From contig CAZYQW010000120.1 of the NCBI GenBank assembly GCA_964649825.1, positions 1-27,243 on the forward strand: a stretch of DNA of 27,243 nucleotides, read 5' to 3'. The notes below the pieces were generated by a model that saw only the letters and a list, made by a program, of their open reading frames with translations, did not search any database and was not told where the DNA came from. Below are positions 24,315-27,243 of this stretch, one piece after another; position 1 is the stretch's first letter, and each line of letters starts with the position of its first letter. The position numbers and the translations under genes are program-made. The stretch is from CAZYQW01 sp964649825. Its GTDB lineage: Bacteria > Planctomycetota > B15-G4 > JADJEK01.

Positions 24315-24893
24315 ATGGCGTTCATCCGAACCGTCCCCGATGACGAAGCGACCGGCCTGCTGAAATCGATCTACGACGCCGCGTGGAAGCGCGCGGGCCG
24401 CGTCTTCAATATCCTGCGGGTGCAAAGCGTCCAGCCGAAGACGCTCCAGTCATCGCTCGGCCTCTACATCCAGGCGATGATGAGCGATTCCCCCCTGTCC
24501 CGCGCCGACCGCGAGATGATCGCCGTCGTCGTGTCGCGCACCAACGAATGCTTCTACTGAGTGCGGGCGCACGTCAAGGACCTCCGTGACGAGGTCCACG
24601 ACTCCCTCCTGGCCGAACAGGTCGCGAACGACTATCGCGCCGCGAACCTCGACCTCGGACGCCGCGCCATGCTCGACTACGCGGTCAAGCTGACCGTCAG
24701 TCCCGGCGAGATGTCGAGCGCCGACGTCCAATCCCTGCGCACCGCCGGCTTCGACGACGTCGCGATTCACGACATCGCGCAAGTGACCGCCTACTTCAAC
24801 TACATCAACCGCATCGCCGACGGCCTGGGCGTCGACCCCGAGGACTTCATGCAGGACCCCAGCCCCCGTCCAGAGCATCCGTCCCTTCCATGA
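24315..24893 (+). CDS. AhpD-like peroxidase-related selenoprotein (Cys-x2-Sec-x3-His), UGA recoded
   Basis: A 192-residue protein of the AhpD/carboxymuconolactone-decarboxylase superfamily, peroxidase-related branch. It is read through an in-frame TGA at 24558-24560 as selenocysteine-82. The motif is Cys79-Phe-Tyr-Sec82-Val-Arg-Ala-His86, which matches the AhpD active-site pattern C-x2-C-x3-H with Sec in place of the second cysteine, the one nearest the activating His. Flanking family blocks support one gene: SPLSRADREMIAVVVSRTNE before the TGA, and LLAEQVANDYRAANLDLGRRAMLDYAVKLT and DVAIHDIAQVTAYFNYINRIADGLG after it. GGAG precedes the ATG by 6 nt. A perfect SECIS-like hairpin follows the TGA. 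The likely role is thiol/selenol-dependent peroxide or radical detoxification. Without recoding, the protein would stop just before its catalytic residue. Confidence 0.88.
24578..24597 (+). promoter_or_regulatory. Candidate bacterial SECIS stem-loop of the AhpD-like selenoprotein
   Basis: GGACCUC and GAGGUCC form a perfect 7-bp stem closed by the 6-nt loop CGUGAC. The loop begins 24 nt after the UGA, with G as its second base. The loop starts CGUG exactly like the element in the Sec-thioredoxin gene, which suggests recognition by the same SelB. Confidence 0.75.
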
Positions 24894-24912
24894 GACCGCG
24901 CCAACGTACGCC

Positions 24913-25857
24913 TCACTCCCGCCCGCCGCAGGGCCTCACGGCCACCTGCGCCAGCAGAGCGTTCACCTCCTCCGGAGTGAAATCGCAGACTCCCACCCGC
25001 GCCGCGTTCGCCGCGCCCGCCGCGATCCCGACCTTGACCGCGTCCACCTCCTCCTCGCCGCGATCGAGCGCGGCCACCATCGCGCCGAGCATCGCGTCGC
25101 CGCTCCCCACCGGATTCACCTCCCTCACGCGCGGCGGCACGAACTCGATCCCCGCCTCGCCTGCGTACATCCACGCCCCCCGCGCCCCATCCGTCAGCAG
25201 GACGTACTCCACGCCGGAGTCGAGGAGCGATCGCACGAAGCGATCGCGACGGACGGGATCGCGAGCGTCGACGTCGAACGAGGAGCGGACCTCGTCGAGG
25301 TTCGCCTTCACCACGTACGGCGCCGCGGCGACCCCTGCGACCGCGGGCGGACCGTAGGAATCGAGGAGGACCCGCACGCCCCGCGCCTTCGCTTCGCGCG
25401 TCGCGAATCCGTAGAAGTCGTTCAACGACGGATCGGGGACGGAGCCGTTCAAGGTGACGAGGTCGACGCCGTCGAGCGCGGCCGAGAACCGCTCGTGGAA
25501 CTGGGAAGCCTCGTTCGCGGTGAGAGGCGGCCCGGCCTCGAGGAACTCGTGAAAGCGACCCGTGTCCTCGCCGAAGAGGAAGGTCGACATCCGCGTCGGG
25601 CCCAAGACCGACACCGCCTCGTAGCGCAGCGCCTCCGCGTCCAACCCTTCGAGGAAGAGTCGCCCGACCGCGCCCCCTGCCGTCGTCAACACGGTCACGT
25701 CCGCGCCGAGCGCCTGCGCCGAGCGCGCCACGTTGATCCCCTTGCCGCCACCGATGAATCGTGAACGGACCGGACGAATGACGAGCCGACCGTCGATGTC
25801 GCCACGGAAGCTCACGATCTTGTGAACGCACGGGTTCGGCGTGCAGGTGAGGATCAT
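24913..25857 (-). CDS. PfkB-family kinase, 1-phosphofructokinase/tagatose-6-P kinase group
   Basis: A 314-residue sugar kinase of the PfkB (ribokinase-like) superfamily, hexose-phosphate branch. The N-terminus MILTCTPNPCVHKIVSF is the FruK/LacC style 'T-x-NPxxD' start, though the usual Asp is replaced by His12. The substrate signature is GGGKGINVARS from residue 36, and the C-terminal signature is NPVGSGDAMLGAM with the catalytic base Asp254 in GSGD. It probably phosphorylates fructose-1-phosphate, tagatose-6-phosphate or a similar sugar phosphate using ATP. No PTS genes are nearby to support a fru operon. It is convergent with the AhpD-like gene at 19 bp. Confidence 0.85.
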   Translation of the reverse strand: MILTCTPNPCVHKIVSFRGDIDGRLVIRPVRSRFIGGGKGINVARSAQALGADVTVLTTAGGAVGRLFLEGLDAEALRYEAVSVLGPTRMSTFLFGEDTGRFHEFLEAGPPLTANEASQFHERFSAALDGVDLVTLNGSVPDPSLNDFYGFATREAKARGVRVLLDSYGPPAVAGVAAAPYVVKANLDEVRSSFDVDARDPVRRDRFVRSLLDSGVEYVLLTDGARGAWMYAGEAGIEFVPPRVREVNPVGSGDAMLGAMVAALDRGEEEVDAVKVGIAAGAANAARVGVCDFTPEEVNALLAQVAVRPCGGRE

Positions 25858-25912
25858 GTCGCGTTGTCGGGGAGCGGGGAATCCGGCTCGATGAGCGTCT
25901 ACGCACCAGAGT

Positions 25913-25957
25913 CTAGAAATCCAGATCTAGATCTAGACGGGCGTTCAAGATTTCTAG
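25913..25957. repeat. AT-rich nested palindromes upstream of the pfkB-type gene
   Basis: CTAGAAATC (25913-25921) and GATTTCTAG (25949-25957) are a perfect 9-bp inverted repeat. Inside lie two overlapping 12-bp palindromes, AGATCTAGATCT (25923-25934) and TCTAGATCTAGA (25926-25937). The block is strikingly AT-rich for this genome and begins 56 bp upstream of the kinase start. It may be an operator array, a recombination or attachment site, or an element end. Confidence 0.55.
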
Positions 25958-26083
25958 CTCTCCTGACATTTGGTGGATGCGTTGGTGCGAACGGGTGCTC
26001 GCCTCGGGCTCTGGTGCGGCGGATGCCCCGGCGGTCCCTTCGACTGCGCGGGCTGCTAGGGTTAGGAAAGCGGCGGCAGGCCC

Positions 26084-26449
26084 ATGATTTCCCTATTGGT
26101 TGCCTTTGTCTGCCAAGCGCCGCCGGACAACCTGTTCCTTGGGAAGGAGCAGGACGCGTCCTTGACGGCCGCAGTGTTCGAGTTCTTCTCCCTGGGCGCG
26201 AAGTACCAGAGCGGCGTCAAAGCGGTGTCCTGGCGACGCAGCGAGCGCGCGGACGCGGCGTCGCACTGGCACGTGTCCGAGAACGTCTTGCCCGTGGTCC
26301 GCGCCGTGGACCACCAGCCTATGACTCTCGGCCCTCCCAGAGACCCTTCGCGTTACCCATCGCGGCGTAGCCGCCAAACGTCCCTGGTCCCGCTCGCGGC
26401 TCGCCGTGCGGGTGGTGATCCGAGGCATCGGCAAGTCCGGGAGAGTTGA
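26084..26449 (+). pseudogene. Possible 5' remnant of a secreted-protein gene
   Basis: An open frame of 121 codons. The first 80 residues look protein-like, with a signal-like start (MISLLVAFVCQAPPDN), then ASLTAAVFEFFSLGAKYQ and HWHVSENVLPVVRAVDHQP. From about 26325 the translation turns into low-complexity Arg/Pro/Ser of the kind produced by non-coding GC-rich DNA. One reading is a gene cut by insertion of the neighbouring element near 26325. It has no recognised family and could be spurious. Confidence 0.25.
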
Positions 26450-26534
26450 GCGGAGCGACGGGAGAGGCGAAGGTGGCAGCTTCCGGGTAGAACGTGGGAG
26501 TGTCAACAAACGCGTTTTCAGCGGAGGCCACGCC

Positions 26535-26876
26535 ATGCGCGAGTTCATCGCCCGCCACGCGAAGAAGATCACCGGAGTTCTTGCCGGTTTCGATCGCGTT
26601 CTCTTTCGGGGACTTCTCCAGGGTCTCAACCACGAAGGCGGGTTGCGTTGCTTTCTTGCGCAGCAGGGGGCGTTGCGCAAGGACTTCGGTCGGTTCTCCG
26701 AAGCGACCACGAAGATGATCCGCGCGGCGTCGACGGAATCGGCGCGTGCCGCAGGTGCGCCGGAGCAGTACCTGACGTCGAGTCGCGTGCGGACGACATG
26801 CGCTTCCGCAAGCGCCACCAAGCGATTCAGCAAGCGGTCGAGGCGCACAACGTGTCAATTGACCGGACATCTCTGA
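26535..26876 (+). pseudogene. Truncated N-terminal fragment of a widespread MREF-type family (probably mobile)
   Basis: It begins at ATG 26535 with GGAGG 7 nt upstream. The first 85 residues are MREFIARHAKKITGVLAGFD, then RVLFRGLLQGLNHEGGLRCF, LRKDFGRF and APEQYLTSSRV. They match from memory the start of a family of about 400-500 residues present in many copies in Planctomycetes, Acidobacteria and similar genomes, which behaves like a repetitive, probably mobile, gene. After about 26786 the frame turns into RTTCASASATKRFSKRSRR and stops at 26876, so at least three-quarters of the protein is missing. No other frame restores it. I read it as a deletion remnant. Confidence 0.6.
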
Positions 26877-27157
26877 CCACCCACCAACCAAACGACCCGA
26901 CCTACGCCGTCTACATCCGAGTCACCGGCCGTGTCCAAGGGGTGTTCTTTCGCGGCTCAGTGGAAGAAGAGGCTCGCGCTCTCGGGCTGCGCGGCTGGGT
27001 GAGGAACGTCACCGACGGTTCGGTCGAAGCCGTCGCCGAAGGCGACCGCGAGTCGGTCGAGCGCCTCGTCGCGTTCTGTCGCCGCGGCCCGCCCTTGGCG
27101 CGGCCCTCTGTGCCAACATGCGCGAGACAGAACGGCCCCAGGAGTTTAGTGCGCTGA
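26852..27157 (+). CDS. Acylphosphatase, 3'-truncated
   Basis: The acylphosphatase fold begins at TYAVYIRVTGRVQGVFFRGS and continues through LGLRGWVRNVTDGSVEAVAEG and VERLVAFCRRGPP. Counting from GTG 26852, catalytic Arg34 and Asn52 are both present at the family's 18-residue spacing. The enzyme hydrolyses acyl-phosphates such as 1,3-bisphosphoglycerate. After CRRGPP the expected last beta-strand (typically a V-x-V-x-W-type strand) is absent and the frame ends in LARPSVPTCARQNGPRSLVR, so the gene is probably cut or recombined near 27095 and inactive. The start is uncertain (GTG 26852 or ATG 26798) and no Shine-Dalgarno is visible. It overlaps the end of the broken element's frame. Confidence 0.6.
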   Translation: MSIDRTSLTTHQPNDPTYAVYIRVTGRVQGVFFRGSVEEEARALGLRGWVRNVTDGSVEAVAEGDRESVERLVAFCRRGPPLARPSVPTCARQNGPRSLVR

Positions 27158-27243
27158 AAGACGAGAGCATCCGAAGGGGGAGCCGCCCGAAGCCAGCCCT
27201 TCAGGCTGGCTGAGCGGAGGGCGGCGGTCCGGGGGGCGAAGCC
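27149..27243 (+). other. Strongly structured edge, possible RNA element
   Basis: After GTGCGC at 27149 the sequence folds into nested stems. Outer GCCGCCC (27182-27188) pairs with GGGCGGC (27219-27225). Inner AGCCAGCC (27191-27198) pairs with GGCTGGCT (27204-27211) around a 5-nt loop. The GUGCG start and purine-rich internal loops resemble the 5' end of a group II intron domain I, but the window ends before this can be tested. It could instead be a terminator-like repeat. Confidence 0.35.

Larger units (their letters stand above)
25858..26534. other. Low-coding stretch between the pfkB-type gene and the broken element
   Basis: 677 bp without a well-supported gene. The first 110 bp are the promoter side of the kinase and contain AT-rich palindromes. 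The middle contains one doubtful open frame at 26084-26449. The last 200 bp are the leader of the broken MREF-family gene. Codon-position GC bias typical of the rest of the window fades here, in agreement with decayed or mobile DNA. Confidence 0.45.

Noticed and set aside
24561..24893. A separate small gene starting at the GTG directly after the TGA.
   Set aside because: No ribosome binding site fits, and it would be only the back half of a recognised family.
26093..26848. A 251-codon minus-strand frame across the decayed right end.
   Set aside because: Arg-rich with no motif, and opposite a fragment that has a good ribosome site and a recognised N-terminus.
1..27243. CRISPR arrays, rRNA genes and complete insertion sequences.
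   Set aside because: No regularly spaced repeats, rRNA-like blocks or intact transposase were seen on either strand.

Overview
The window is GC-rich DNA from an uncultured-looking, diderm (Gram-negative) bacterium. The lptF/lptG pair implies an LPS-type outer membrane. Codon use, the wordy secreted proteins and the tail-end mobile debris would fit Planctomycetota or a neighbouring high-GC phylum, but nothing here fixes the taxon. Apart from the last 1.4 kb it looks like ordinary chromosome with densely packed, mostly short operons.

Layout. 1-139 is a small element bounded by a perfect 20-bp inverted repeat. 201-4213 (minus) holds a type II NADH dehydrogenase behind a secreted malectin-like/six-hairpin glycosidase. 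Divergent from these, 4378-11050 (plus) carries a secreted four-repeat protein, the ribosome-associated GTPase HflX, an unrecognised 337-aa protein and a secreted GH113-like glycosidase. 11059-13199 (minus) is lptF-lptG, convergent with that run. mutY (plus) overlaps convergently with a periplasmic metallo-beta-lactamase-fold hydrolase, which is translationally coupled to trxB (minus). A perfect palindrome separates trxB from a divergent ArsR-type regulator plus a two-domain SRPBCC/AHSA1 protein. Next come a secreted thioredoxin-fold protein, fumarase C, a methyltransferase, a secreted beta-rich protein, a cupin, an AhpD-like peroxidase-related protein and a PfkB/1-phosphofructokinase-family sugar kinase. 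The right end (25.9-27.2 kb) is a decayed accessory stretch: AT-rich palindromes, a broken copy of a widespread repetitive family, a 3'-truncated acylphosphatase and a strongly structured edge.

Main discovery. Two genes are each interrupted by one in-frame TGA exactly where a redox-active cysteine is expected: a thioredoxin-fold protein (Sec-Gly-Pro-Cys, TGA at 19048-19050, minus) and an AhpD/CMD-family protein (Cys-Phe-Tyr-Sec-x3-His, TGA at 24558-24560, plus). Both share the local sequence TTCTACTGAG. Both have a perfect stem with a 6-nt apical loop beginning CGUG, 24-26 nt after the UGA, which matches the bacterial SECIS layout. I read both as selenoproteins, so the organism should carry selA/selB/selC/selD elsewhere; none of these is in the window. 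Thioredoxin reductase lies 2.4 kb from the Sec-thioredoxin, so a selenium-based thiol redox module is a reasonable inference.
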